The notes: generated by a model from the sequence alone, not told the origin. A stretch of 64,000 nucleotides of DNA from Streptomyces erythrochromogenes (GCF_036170895.1 NZ_CP108036.1:3286001-3350000); one strand, 5' to 3'. Shown: positions 54,785 through 63,636, counted from the stretch's first letter. Numbers and translations are program-made.

Positions 54785-55696
54785 CTAGTAGGACGAGCCG
54801 CCCGCGCCCAGCGACCCGGTGGGGTGCCAGACGGTCTTGGTCTCCAGGAACGCCGTCATGCGGGAGGTGCCCGGGTCCGCGCTCCAGTCGCCCACAGGCT
54901 GTGGACGCAGGACGCGCTTGAGGTTGTCGGCCGCCGCGATCTCCAGCTCCTTGGCGAGCGCCGCGTCGGCGCCGGCCAGGTCGATCGCGTTGACGTCCTG
55001 GTGGGACGCCAGGTGCGGGCCCATCTCGCCGGCCTTGCCGGACAGGATGTTGACCACGCCGCCGGGCAGGTCGGAGGTGGCGAGCACCTCGCCCAGCGAC
55101 AGAGCGGGCAGCGGGGACTTCTCGGAGGCGATCACGACGACGGTGTTGCCCGTCGCGATGACCGGGGCGATCACGGAGACCAGGCCCAGGAACGAGGAGT
55201 CCTGCGGGGCGACGACGGTGACGACACCGGTCGGCTCCGGGGTGGAGAGGTTGAAGAACGGGCCCGCGACCGGGTTGGCCCCGCCCACGATCTGGCCGAT
55301 CTTGTCGGTCCAGCCCGCGTACCAGACCCAGCGGTCGATGGCCGCGTCGACGACGGCGGCGGCCTTCGACTTGGACAGGCCCTCGGCCTCGCCGACCTCG
55401 CGGACGAACTGCTCGCGGCGGCCCTCCAGCATCTCGGCGATGCGGTAGAGGATCTGGCCGCGGTTGTAGGCGGTCGCGCCCGCCCAGCCGCCGAAGGCCT
55501 TGCGCGCGGCGACGACGGCGTCACGCGCGTCCTTGCGGGAGGACAGGGGGGCGTTGGCCAGCCACTTGCCCGTGCCACCCGACGATGTTTTCGCCGTCAC
55601 CTCGTACACCCGGCCGCTCTCGGAGCGGGGGAACTTGCCCCCGACGTACAGCTTGTAGGTCTTGAAGACGTTCAGACGCACAGAGGACTCAGACAT
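54785..55696 (-). CDS. Aldehyde-dehydrogenase-like protein lacking the catalytic part
   Basis: The protein has 303 residues against about 480 for the family. It keeps the N-terminal NAD-binding half: PTGVVTVVAPQDSSFLGLVS, ATGNTVVVIASEKSPLPAL and DLPGGVVNILSG. After GEMGPHLASHQDVNAIDLAG it jumps to a non-homologous tail and has no catalytic Cys segment. The cofactor site also departs from consensus (NFP to QDS). It overlaps the complete dehydrogenase by 8 bp, so it is expressed with it. It may be a regulatory or structural partner subunit; plain pseudogene is less likely because the frame, coupling and codon use are intact. Confidence 0.85.
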   Translation of the reverse strand: MSESSVRLNVFKTYKLYVGGKFPRSESGRVYEVTAKTSSGGTGKWLANAPLSSRKDARDAVVAARKAFGGWAGATAYNRGQILYRIAEMLEGRREQFVREVGEAEGLSKSKAAAVVDAAIDRWVWYAGWTDKIGQIVGGANPVAGPFFNLSTPEPTGVVTVVAPQDSSFLGLVSVIAPVIATGNTVVVIASEKSPLPALSLGEVLATSDLPGGVVNILSGKAGEMGPHLASHQDVNAIDLAGADAALAKELEIAAADNLKRVLRPQPVGDWSADPGTSRMTAFLETKTVWHPTGSLGAGGSSY

Positions 55697-57125
55697 CGAG
55701 GTAGGCCTCCAGACCGTGGCGGCCGCCTTCGCGGCCGAAGCCCGACTCCTTGTAGCCGCCGAAGGGCGAGGTCGGGTCGAACTTGTTGAACGTGTTGGCC
55801 CACACCACACCGGCACGGAGGTGGCCCGCGACCGCGAGGATGCGCGAGCCCTTCTCCGTCCAGATGCCGGCGGACAGGCCGTACTGGCTGTTGTTGGCCT
55901 TGGCGACGGCCTCGTCGGGCGTGCGGAAGGTCAGCACGGACAGCACCGGGCCGAAGATCTCGTCGCGGGCGACGGTGTGCGCCTGGGTGACGTTGCTGAA
56001 GAGCGTCGGGGCGAACCAGTAGCCGGCGGACGGCAGCTCGCACGCCGGGGACCAGCGCTCGGCGCCCTCGGCCTCGCCGGTGTCCGCGAGTGCGGTGATC
56101 CGGGCGAGCTGCTCGGCGGAGTTGATCGCGCCGATGTCGGTGTTCTTGTCGAGCGGGTCGCCCAGGCGCAGCGTGGAGAGGCGGCGCTTGAGGCTGTCCA
56201 GCAGCTCGTCGTGGATCGACTCCTGGACCAGGAGGCGGGAGCCCGCGCAGCAGACCTGGCCCTGGTTGAAGAAGATGCCGTTGACGATGCCCTCGACGGC
56301 CTGGTCGATGGGGGCGTCGTCGAAGACGATGTTGGCGCCCTTGCCGCCCAGCTCCAGGGTGACCTTCTTGTCGGTGCCGGCGATCGAGCGGGCGATGGCC
56401 TTGCCGACCGCGGTCGAGCCGGTGAAGGCGACCTTGTTGACGTCCGGGTGCTCGACGAGGGCCGCGCCCGCGTCGCCGTACCCGGTGAGGATGTTGACGA
56501 CACCCTTGGGCAGGCCCGCCTGGCGGCAGATGTCCGCGAAGAAGAGCGCGGAGAGCGGGGTGGTCTCGGCGGGCTTCAGGACGACCGTGTTGCCGGTGGC
56601 GAGCGCCGGGGCGATCTTCCACGCGAGCATGAGCAGCGGGAAGTTCCACGGGATGACCTGGCCGGCGACGCCGAGCGGGCGCGGGTTCGCGCCGTAGCCC
56701 GCGTGGTCGAGCTTGTCGGCCCAGCCCGCGTAGTAGAAGAAGTGCGCGGCGACCAGCGGGAGGTCCGCGTCGCGGGTCTCCTTGATCGGCTTGCCGTTGT
56801 CCAGGGTCTCCAGGACGGCGAGCTCGCGGCTGCGCTCCTGGATGATCCGGGCGATGCGGAAGAGGTACTTGGCGCGCTCGGAGCCGGGCAGCGCGGACCA
56901 CTTCTCGAAGGCCTTGCGGGCGGCCTTCACGGCACGGTCCACGTCGGCGGCGCCGGCCTGGGCGACCTCGGAGAGGACCTCCTCGCTGCTGGGCGAGACG
57001 GTCTTGAAGACCTTGCCGTCGGCGGCGTCGGTGAACTCACCGTCGATGAAGAGCCCGTAGGAGGGGGCGATGTCGACGACCGAGCGGGATTCGGGAGCCG
57101 GTGCGTACTCGAAGAGGGATGCCAT
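55689..57125 (-). CDS. Aldehyde dehydrogenase, complete
   Basis: The protein has 478 residues. PWNFPLLMLAWKIAPALATG, the Gly motif FTGSTAVGKAIA, LELGGKGANIVFDDA with the general-base Glu, and FFNQGQVCCAGSR with the catalytic Cys are all present. It is 5 bp downstream of deoC and probably oxidises the acetaldehyde that DeoC releases. Substrate is inferred from position only. Confidence 0.94.
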   Translation of the reverse strand: MASLFEYAPAPESRSVVDIAPSYGLFIDGEFTDAADGKVFKTVSPSSEEVLSEVAQAGAADVDRAVKAARKAFEKWSALPGSERAKYLFRIARIIQERSRELAVLETLDNGKPIKETRDADLPLVAAHFFYYAGWADKLDHAGYGANPRPLGVAGQVIPWNFPLLMLAWKIAPALATGNTVVLKPAETTPLSALFFADICRQAGLPKGVVNILTGYGDAGAALVEHPDVNKVAFTGSTAVGKAIARSIAGTDKKVTLELGGKGANIVFDDAPIDQAVEGIVNGIFFNQGQVCCAGSRLLVQESIHDELLDSLKRRLSTLRLGDPLDKNTDIGAINSAEQLARITALADTGEAEGAERWSPACELPSAGYWFAPTLFSNVTQAHTVARDEIFGPVLSVLTFRTPDEAVAKANNSQYGLSAGIWTEKGSRILAVAGHLRAGVVWANTFNKFDPTSPFGGYKESGFGREGGRHGLEAYLDV

Positions 57126-57130
57126 GGTGA

Positions 57131-58093
57131 TCAGTCCACCGTCACGTAGTCGGGACCGGAGTAACGGCCGGTGCTCAGCTTCTGGCGCTGCATCAGCAGG
57201 TCGTTGAGCAGGCTGGAGGCGCCGAAGCGGAACCAGGTGTTGCTCAGCCAGTCCTCGCCCACGGTCTCGTTGACCAGGACCAGGAACTTGATCGCGTCCT
57301 TGGTGGTGCGGATGCCGCCGGCCGGCTTCACGCCGATCTGGATTCCAGTCTGCGCCTTGAAGTCGCGGACGGCTTCGAGCATGAGCAGGGTGTTCGCGGG
57401 GGTGGCGTTGACGCCCACCTTGCCGGTCGACGTCTTGATGAAGTCGGCGCCCGCGAGCATGCCGATCCAGGAGGCGCGGCGGATGTTGTCGTAGGTCGAC
57501 AGCTCGCCGGTCTCGAAGATGACCTTCAGGCGGGCGGCGCTGCCGTCGGGACGGACGCAGGCCTCCTTGACGGCCTTGATCAGCTCGTACGTCTCCAGGT
57601 AGCGGCCGGCGAGGAAGGCGCCACGGTCGATGACCATGTCGATCTCGTCGGCGCCGGCGGCGACGGCGTCACGGGTGTCCGCGAGCTTGACGGGCAGCGC
57701 GGCGCGGCCCGCCGGGAAGGCGGTGGCGACGGAGGCGACCTTGACGTCGGCTCCGTTCAGCGCGGCCTTGGCGGTCGCCACCATGTCGGGGTAGACGCAG
57801 ACGGCGGCCGTCATCGGGGTCGTACGGTCGGTCGGATCGGGATTGACGGCCTTGGCGGAGAGCGCCCGGACCTTGCCCGGGGTGTCCGCGCCTTCCAGCG
57901 TCGTCAGGTCGATCATCGAGATGGCCAGGTCGATGGCGTACGCCTTGGCCGTCGTCTTGATCGAACGGGTGCCGAGGGAGGCCGCGCGGGCCTCCAGACC
58001 GACAGCGTCGACGCCGGGCAGCCCGTGCAGGAAGCGGCGCAGCGCACTGTCGGACGTCGTCACGTCAGCGAATGCGGTGAGGGTGGTGGGCAT
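57131..58093 (-). CDS. deoC: Deoxyribose-phosphate aldolase
   Basis: The protein has 320 residues. It cleaves 2-deoxyribose-5-phosphate to acetaldehyde and glyceraldehyde-3-phosphate. The Schiff-base Lys is in FIKTSTGKVGVN, the proton-relay Lys in GVKPAGGIRTTKDA, and AAGADEIDMVIDRGAFLAG is also present. It is longer than E. coli DeoC (259) but like other actinobacterial forms. ATG 58093 follows CTGGTGA; GTG 58099 is also possible. The shared palindrome is 19 bp upstream, so expression should follow nucleoside supply. Confidence 0.95.
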   Translation of the reverse strand: MPTTLTAFADVTTSDSALRRFLHGLPGVDAVGLEARAASLGTRSIKTTAKAYAIDLAISMIDLTTLEGADTPGKVRALSAKAVNPDPTDRTTPMTAAVCVYPDMVATAKAALNGADVKVASVATAFPAGRAALPVKLADTRDAVAAGADEIDMVIDRGAFLAGRYLETYELIKAVKEACVRPDGSAARLKVIFETGELSTYDNIRRASWIGMLAGADFIKTSTGKVGVNATPANTLLMLEAVRDFKAQTGIQIGVKPAGGIRTTKDAIKFLVLVNETVGEDWLSNTWFRFGASSLLNDLLMQRQKLSTGRYSGPDYVTVD

Positions 58094-58112
58094 GGTCACC
58101 AGATGAGCATAT

Positions 58113-58124
58113 CTACGCGCGTAG
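58113..58124. promoter_or_regulatory. Palindromic operator CTACGCGCGTAG before deoC
   Basis: It is identical over all 12 bases to the sites before the nucleoside phosphorylase and add, at a similar distance (19 bp) from the start codon. Confidence 0.82.
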
Positions 58125-58344
58125 CGACCTGTCACCCCCCTCCCCCGATTCCGGGCGATCCGCTACGGAATCGACACCTCCGCCTCCTGTTACCCGGCCA
58201 TGACAGGAGGGCGATCGTCCACACGCACAAGATCAATAGATTCTTCCCAGCAGCCCGCCAGACCTCACCGGACGAAAACCCGCAGAGAAGAACGCGGCAT
58301 GCGGCTCTCCTCCACTTCCCCAGGCAACGCTTCAGGGAGTCGTT

Positions 58345-59397
58345 ATGCGTACCGCCCTCCGTGCCTCCCTCGCCACCGCCGTCCTCACCGGCGCGCTCCT
58401 CGCCCCCGCCGCGGGCGCCGCGCACGCCGCCACCACCGTCCGGCAGGCTGCCGCGGTCACCTCGCAGAGCGGCGCCGACCGGTTCTCGGGCATCCCGGTC
58501 CACATCGGCGAGGGCCTGGTCGCGGTGCTGCGCCACGAGGCGGAGGGCCCGGAGGCCTGGATCCGCGCCGTCGGACCGGACTGGAAGCCCGGCGACAACT
58601 ACATGTTCCGCGTGCTGACCGTGCTGGACCGCGCGAACCCCGGCGACACCGTCAACGGCCTGGACCTGGAGATCACCAAGGTGAACTCGGCCGCCCCCGT
58701 CCTCACCGTCGCGAAGGCCGGCGCCACCAGGTCCTTCCCGCTGCCGCTGTCCGAGGCGGGCCGGACCCACGGCGCCCGGTGCGTCTCCGCCACGCAGCGG
58801 CTCGGCCTGCACGGGACGCTGGTCGCCGACCTGACGACGACCCCCGAGGGGCCGCAGGTGCAGTTGGTGGACGGGATCACCAAGGAGCCCTACAAGAAGC
58901 TGACGCGCACCGGCCCCGCCCTGGCGAAGGGCGACCTGACCGTCGCCCGCATCGTGAACCCGGGCGCGGCCCTGCCCTCCTTCGAGTACGAGACCCCCGG
59001 CGGGGAGCACCCCTTCGGGACGGCGCGCTTCCCGGAGCTGCCCGCGGGCTGCGCGTTCACCTACCCCTTCGAGGACGAGGCCCCCGCCCCGGAGCCGGAG
59101 GGCACGCCGTCCGCCGGAGCCTCCACCGCCCCCTCCAACGCGCCGGCCGCGAAGCCGTCGCCCGCCACCGCCGCGGCGGGCCCGAAGGCGCAGACCGCGG
59201 GCCGGACGGCCGTCGTCCGAGAGGGCGGCGTCGCCGCCGGCGCGGAGGACACCGGGCTCACTGAGGTCGACGGAGCCGCCGCCGCGGACGCCGACGACTC
59301 CACGACCGCCTACGCGGGCGCCGGCCTCGCCGCCATCGTCGCCGGCCTCGGCGCGTCCTTCCTCACTCGCCGCCGCGCCGCCCGCCCCCGGCGCTGA
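58345..59397 (+). CDS. Secreted, C-terminally anchored surface protein
   Basis: The protein has 350 residues. A signal peptide (about 1-28) is followed by a globular domain (about 45-240, with ARCVSATQRLGLHGTLVADL). Then come a Pro/Ala/Glu-rich stalk and a C-terminal helix (AGAGLAAIVAGLGASFLT) with a basic tail (RRRAARPRR). The layout resembles a sortase substrate, but no LAxTG or LPxTG is seen before the helix (EDTGLTEVDG is the nearest), so a plain membrane anchor is likelier. Function is unknown. Confidence 0.8.
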   Translation: MRTALRASLATAVLTGALLAPAAGAAHAATTVRQAAAVTSQSGADRFSGIPVHIGEGLVAVLRHEAEGPEAWIRAVGPDWKPGDNYMFRVLTVLDRANPGDTVNGLDLEITKVNSAAPVLTVAKAGATRSFPLPLSEAGRTHGARCVSATQRLGLHGTLVADLTTTPEGPQVQLVDGITKEPYKKLTRTGPALAKGDLTVARIVNPGAALPSFEYETPGGEHPFGTARFPELPAGCAFTYPFEDEAPAPEPEGTPSAGASTAPSNAPAAKPSPATAAAGPKAQTAGRTAVVREGGVAAGAEDTGLTEVDGAAAADADDSTTAYAGAGLAAIVAGLGASFLTRRRAARPRR

Positions 59398-59467
59398 CAC
59401 GCCCCACGCCCTCCGGCCCCGTTCCCGCGGCCCACCGCGTACGCCGGAGCCTTACCCGCGACGGGCC

Positions 59468-59497
59468 GAGATCGGCTGGTCCGTGTACGCCGATCTC
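59468..59497 (+). terminator. Possible terminator of the surface-protein gene
   Basis: GAGATCGGC pairs perfectly with GCCGATCTC around a 12-nt loop, 70 bp after the stop. Shorter than the other hairpins here. Confidence 0.5.
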
Positions 59498-59531
59498 GTC
59501 GGCTGAGATGGCGTGGGGCAGAATCGACCCC

Positions 59532-60167
59532 ATGAGCAGCCAGCAGCCGACCGATGAGCCGGTCTACGACGACCGGGTCTACCGCTCCTCCATGGGCGTC
59601 GTCTCGGGGGTGCTGCTGCTCGCGCTGACGGCATGGCTCTGCGGGGACGCCGTGGTGCGCGGCTCGGGGAACACCCCGTGGATCGCGCTGGCGGCTGCGC
59701 TGTGCGCGGTACCCCTGATCGTGGCGTTCACGATCCGCCCGGCCGTCTTCGCCAACGACGACCGGATGCGCGTACGGAACCCCTTCCGGATCATCGAGCT
59801 GCCCTGGGCCGCCGTGGACGCCGTGCGCTCCGGCTACTCGGCGGAGGTGCTGGCCGAGGGGTCGAAGTACCAGCTGTGGTCCGTGCCCGTCTCGCTGCGC
59901 GAGCGGAAGAAGGCCAACCGCCAGCGCCTGCGCCACGAGGGCCTCCGCGACCGGGAGGACCGGTCGCCGGGCGGGAAGGTCCGGGCCCCCGCCGAGCCGA
60001 TGCGGGCCAGTGCGGACCGGATCGTCGACGAGCTCCAGAGGCTGGCCGAGCGCGGGGCCGAGCGGCCCGGCGCCCAGGGCGGCGTGCGCGTGCACTGGTC
60101 GTACGAGATCATCGCGCCCGCCGTGGCCGGCGCGCTGCTGCTGATCGTCCTGGTCGCCACCCGCTGA
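59532..60167 (+). CDS. PH-domain membrane protein
   Basis: The protein has 211 residues. Two N-terminal helices (about 22-42, 48-66) lead into a bacterial PH-like domain (FANDDRMRVRNPFRIIELPW, VDAVRSGYSAEV). A basic helical stretch and a final C-terminal helix (IIAPAVAGALLLIVLVA) follow. An upstream ATG at 59508 is possible. Function is unknown; such proteins are commonly involved in envelope processes. Confidence 0.82.
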   Translation: MSSQQPTDEPVYDDRVYRSSMGVVSGVLLLALTAWLCGDAVVRGSGNTPWIALAAALCAVPLIVAFTIRPAVFANDDRMRVRNPFRIIELPWAAVDAVRSGYSAEVLAEGSKYQLWSVPVSLRERKKANRQRLRHEGLRDREDRSPGGKVRAPAEPMRASADRIVDELQRLAERGAERPGAQGGVRVHWSYEIIAPAVAGALLLIVLVATR

Positions 60168-60260
60168 CCGGGGCCGGCGGCCGACGGCCGGCACGGACCG
60201 TGCGCGCCACCACACCCCCGAGGCGGAACCAGGGCTACCAGGTGATGCGTCCTCGCAGGT

Positions 60261-60839
60261 GTGCAGCGTATTGAGGCCGACGGCGCTCCCGCCGGCGCCA
60301 CCGCGATCCCCCTCCGTCTCCGACTCCTGTCCGGGGTCCTTCTCGCCGCCCATCTCCTGGTCGTCGGCTGGCTGACCCTGCGCCCCCTCGACGTCCCCTG
60401 GGCCGCCGCCGGCAATCTGACCCCGCTGGAGGGGATCAGGGCCGACCTCACCCTCGGGCCGCTGGAGGCCACCCGGCGGATCGGGGAGGGAATCGCGCTG
60501 CTGGCCCCGCTCGGGGTGCTGATTCCGCTCGTCAGCGGGCGGCTCTGGCTGTCGAGGCTGGCCGAGTGGTCCTCCCTGGTGCGGACCACCGCCGCGGGCG
60601 CGCTGGTCTCGCTCAGCATCGAGATGCTCCAGAGCGGGGTCCCGGGCCGGGTCGTCGACGTGGACTCGGTGCTGCTGAACACCCTCGGCGTGCTGCTGGC
60701 GCACGCGGCCGTCGTACCGGCACTGCGGGCACGGATGCGCCGCTCACATGCCGTTTATCAGGGGGACACCCCGAAGATTTCCAGGGTCGGGCTCGGCCCC
60801 TGGACCGACGTTCTGTCGGCGGTCCAGCGGGAGTATTGA
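60261..60839 (+). CDS. VanZ-like membrane protein
   Basis: The protein has 192 residues. Four helices are visible, with LIPLVSGRLWL, LSIEMLQSGVPGRVVDVDSV and LLNTLGVLLAHA, which make up the E-Q-R-D-D-N-G signature of the VanZ family. VanZ gives low-level teicoplanin resistance in enterococci; most homologues have no known role. Start GTG 60261 has a poor ribosome site. Confidence 0.87.
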   Translation: MQRIEADGAPAGATAIPLRLRLLSGVLLAAHLLVVGWLTLRPLDVPWAAAGNLTPLEGIRADLTLGPLEATRRIGEGIALLAPLGVLIPLVSGRLWLSRLAEWSSLVRTTAAGALVSLSIEMLQSGVPGRVVDVDSVLLNTLGVLLAHAAVVPALRARMRRSHAVYQGDTPKISRVGLGPWTDVLSAVQREY

Positions 60840-60877
60840 GTCATCGCAAGAAAGCGATCCCGACGAAGGAGAACCCC

Positions 60878-61078
60878 ATGAGCGCCCTGGTCCGCCCCCG
60901 TGACGGCCGTTGGATCGGCGGAGTCTGCGCCGGACTCGCACGGCGTTTCGGAATTTCCGCGAACGCGATGCGCGCCATATTCGCCGTCTCGTGCCTGCTG
61001 CCCGGCCCGCAGTTCCTGATCTACATCGCGCTGTGGGTGCTGCTGCCGAACGAGAAGTCCACGTCGACCGCCTGGTAG
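60878..61078 (+). CDS. PspC-domain small membrane protein
   Basis: The protein has 66 residues. The whole protein is one PspC domain: RDGRWIGGVCAGLARRFGI, then a hydrophobic helical hairpin ending in ALWVLLPNE. GAAGGAGAACCCC precedes ATG 60878. PspC domains take part in membrane-stress sensing. It follows the VanZ-like gene by 38 bp, probably in one unit. Confidence 0.92.
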   Translation: MSALVRPRDGRWIGGVCAGLARRFGISANAMRAIFAVSCLLPGPQFLIYIALWVLLPNEKSTSTAW

Positions 61079-61087
61079 CGGGGCCGC

Positions 61088-61855
61088 TCAGCCGGCCTTC
61101 CGGACCTTCTCCAGCTGCTTGTCGGTCACTTCCTGCGGCACCAGGACCTTCTGCCGGCCGCCCGCCACGTTGAGTGCCATCAGCCGCACGACGGTGTCGC
61201 CCTCGCGTACGACGACCAGGTGGACCGGCGCCGAGACGCCCTGGCCGGCCGCGGTCGTGGTCCAGCTGACACTCTCGTCGCCGCTCGTGCGGTAGTCGGC
61301 GGTGCGGACCTCGCGGTAGCTGCCGGTCTGCTTGTCGACCGTGGCGGAGAAGCCCGTGCCGCAGGCGGCGACGGCGGCCTTGAGCCGGGCGAGCAGCGCC
61401 TTCGCTTCGCTCTCGGAGTAGGAGCTGACGGAGGCGGAGACAGCGAGCCCCGTCTGCTTCTGGGATCCGATGCCCCGGTTGACGGTCTCGCGCGCGGCGG
61501 GGTCCGGCTTGTCGCCCATGATGTCGGCGAGCGGCTGGCAGGCCTTCTTGTCGGCCTGCGGCTGGCCGTCCGGGGCGCCCGGGTTCTTGCCCTGGGCGGA
61601 GACCTGGTAGCCGGGCAGGTCGCCCTGGGCGAGCGCGGACCGTTCCAACGTGGTGCCCCCGGCCTTCGGCGGGGCCGATCCGGCCGGGTCCGGGCTCGCC
61701 GCGGGGGCGCCGGGCGCGCCGCCGGCGCTGCCCTCGGACCCCTTGGGGTCGGGGGACCTTCCCGTCGCGGGGGCGTCCGTACTGCTGCACCCCACCGCGG
61801 CGAACAGCAGGGCGGGTACCAGTGCGACCAGCGTCGCTCGTGCCTTCATGCGCAT
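61088..61855 (-). CDS. Lipoprotein of unknown function
   Basis: The protein has 255 residues from ATG 61855 (GAGG 9 nt upstream; ATG 61870 is an alternative). The lipobox ends AAVGC (about Cys 23). A Pro/Gly/Ser linker (about 25-75) leads to a domain with KKACQPLADIMGDKPDPA and VAACGTGFSATV, whose two Cys may bond, and WTTTAAGQGVSAPVHLVVVR. It is exported and lipid-anchored; the role is unknown. Confidence 0.87.
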   Translation of the reverse strand: MRMKARATLVALVPALLFAAVGCSSTDAPATGRSPDPKGSEGSAGGAPGAPAASPDPAGSAPPKAGGTTLERSALAQGDLPGYQVSAQGKNPGAPDGQPQADKKACQPLADIMGDKPDPAARETVNRGIGSQKQTGLAVSASVSSYSESEAKALLARLKAAVAACGTGFSATVDKQTGSYREVRTADYRTSGDESVSWTTTAAGQGVSAPVHLVVVREGDTVVRLMALNVAGGRQKVLVPQEVTDKQLEKVRKAG

Positions 61856-61986
61856 GACCGAGAACCTCATACCCAGTGCGTCGGCGGGCAGTTGGTGGTG
61901 ATCGTGGCACACCGCACGGCGGCACACACACCTCGTCGAAGAGGCGTGCGACCGCCGTGCGTGCGTTCGTCCGTCTCGCGTCGGCG

Positions 61987-62235
61987 TCAGCCGTTGAGGG
62001 CGCCGGTGACCGGGCCCAGCAGGCCGGTGACCGCGGCGGTGGGGTCGCTCGGCTGTCCCTCTTCGGCCTTCATCTGCTGCTGGCTGGTAACACCCTCGAG
62101 CGCGCCGGTGGCGGTGCCGAGCGCGTCGGTGATGCCGATGGCGGGAACGGCGGCGGAGGCGGTACCGGCGGCGACGGCGGCGAGGGCGGCACCGACGGCG
62201 GCGGCACCGAGGAACTTGGCAGCTGACTGCTTCAT
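61987..62235 (-). CDS. Very small secreted protein
   Basis: The protein has 82 residues. A signal peptide ends near AGTASAAVP (about 28). The mature 54 residues are Ala/Gly/Thr-rich with ALEGVTSQQQMKAEEGQPSD and a C-terminal VTGLLGPVTGALNG. A similar SLLGPLAP ending occurs in the small secreted protein at 54226. AAGGAA precedes the ATG. Function is unknown. Confidence 0.78.
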   Translation of the reverse strand: MKQSAAKFLGAAAVGAALAAVAAGTASAAVPAIGITDALGTATGALEGVTSQQQMKAEEGQPSDPTAAVTGLLGPVTGALNG

Positions 62236-62320
62236 GAAAGGTATTCCTTGCGACGGGGAATTGAGCGGCTCCGCAAACTAGTCACTTCAAACCCCCGCCC
62301 GCAAACATCCGCTAATACGA

Positions 62321-62356
62321 GAAAGCGCCCGGAAATTGCCTCTCCCGGGCGCTTTC
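62321..62356 (-). terminator. Terminator of add
   Basis: GAAAGCGCCCGG pairs with CCGGGCGCTTTC around a 12-nt loop, 18 bp past the add stop. The minus-strand side continues into a T-rich stretch. Confidence 0.87.
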
Positions 62357-62374
62357 AGTACGTCATGCCATGGC

Positions 62375-63523
62375 CTAGGCCGAGACAGAACCGCTGGTGG
62401 AGGCGGTCTGACGGAACAGCCACTCCGACTTCAGCTCCGCGTAACCCGGCTTGATGACCTCATTGATCATGGCCAGTCGTTCATCGAAAGGAATGAACGC
62501 GGACTTCATCGCATTGACGGTGAACCACTGCATGTCGTCCAGCGTGTAGCCGAAGGTGTCCACGAGGTGCTCGAACTCGCGGCTCATGCTGGTGCCGCTC
62601 ATCAGGCGGTTGTCGGTGTTGACCGTGAGCCTGAAGTGCAGCTTCCGCAGCAGGCCGATCGGGTGCTCGGCGTACGAGGCGGCCGCGGCCGTCTGCAGGT
62701 TCGAGGTCGGGCACATCTCCAGGGGGATGCGCTTGTCCCGGACGTAGCTGGCCAGGCGGCCCAGCTTGACCGAGCCGTCCTCGGCGACCTCGATGTCGTC
62801 GATGATCTTCACGCCGTGCCCGAGGCGGTCGGCGCCGCACCACTGCAGGGCCTGCCAGATCGACGGCAGGCCGAAGGCCTCACCCGCGTGGATCGTGAAG
62901 TGGTTGTTCTCGCGCTTGAGGTACTCGAAGGCGTCGAGGTGACGGGTGGGAGGGAACCCGGCCTCGGCACCGGCGATGTCGAAGCCGACCACGCCGTTGT
63001 CGCGGTAGCGGTTGGCCAGCTCCGCGATCTCCAGCGCGCGGGCCGCGTGGCGCATCGCGGTCAGCAGGGCGCCGACGCGGATGCGGTGGCCGTTGGCCTT
63101 GGCGCGGCGCTCGCCCTCGCGGAAGCCGTCGTTCACTGCCTCGACGACCTCTTCGAGGGTCAGGCCGGCTTCCAGGTGCTGCTCGGGGGCGTAGCGGATC
63201 TCGGCGTACACGACGCCGTCCTCGGCCAGGTCCTCGGCGCACTCGGCGGCGACGCGGAAGAGGGCCGCCTTCGTCTGCATGACCGCGCAGGTGTGCGCGA
63301 AGGTCTCCAGGTAGCGCGGCAGGGAGCCGGAGTCGGCGGCCTCGCGGAACCAGATGCCGAGCTTGTCGGCGTCGGTCTCGGGGAGGTTCTCGTAGCCGAC
63401 CTCGCGGGCCAGCTCGATGATGGTCCCGGGACGCAGTCCACCGTCGAGGTGATCGTGCAGGAGCACCTTCGGGGAACGACGGATCTGATCCGGGGTCGGC
63501 AGGTTGGGGGTCTCGCTCGTCAT
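62375..63523 (-). CDS. add: Adenosine deaminase
   Basis: The protein has 382 residues. It converts (deoxy)adenosine to (deoxy)inosine. The zinc and catalytic motifs [20 protein letters not shown] (catalytic Glu), [10 protein letters not shown] and [12 protein letters not shown] are present. The last has Asn where the consensus has a second Asp (TDD), but the first, zinc-binding Asp is kept. Start ATG 63523 lies 15 bp from the shared palindrome. Its product inosine is the substrate of the phosphorylase at 46969. Confidence 0.95.
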   Translation of the reverse strand: MTSETPNLPTPDQIRRSPKVLLHDHLDGGLRPGTIIELAREVGYENLPETDADKLGIWFREAADSGSLPRYLETFAHTCAVMQTKAALFRVAAECAEDLAEDGVVYAEIRYAPEQHLEAGLTLEEVVEAVNDGFREGERRAKANGHRIRVGALLTAMRHAARALEIAELANRYRDNGVVGFDIAGAEAGFPPTRHLDAFEYLKRENNHFTIHAGEAFGLPSIWQALQWCGADRLGHGVKIIDDIEVAEDGSVKLGRLASYVRDKRIPLEMCPTSNLQTAAAASYAEHPIGLLRKLHFRLTVNTDNRLMSGTSMSREFEHLVDTFGYTLDDMQWFTVNAMKSAFIPFDERLAMINEVIKPGYAELKSEWLFRQTASTSGSVSA

Positions 63524-63538
63524 CTGCGCACTCTACTC

Positions 63539-63550
63539 CTACGCGCGTAG
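63539..63550. promoter_or_regulatory. Palindromic operator CTACGCGCGTAG before add
   Basis: This is the third identical 12-bp copy, 15 bp upstream of the add start. A gene on the other strand starts at 63637, so the site could also affect it, but distance favours add. Confidence 0.82.
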
Positions 63551-63636
63551 AGCGTCTTGTCCCCGGCAGGCGTCGATATGTAACAGAGACCGCGCGGACG
63601 GATGGCGTACACCCGAAGGTCTGAGACTGTTCCGCC

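Noticed and set aside
58200..59264. A 354-codon plus-strand frame
   Set aside because: It is a shifted frame of the secreted surface-protein gene, without signal peptide or domain pattern.
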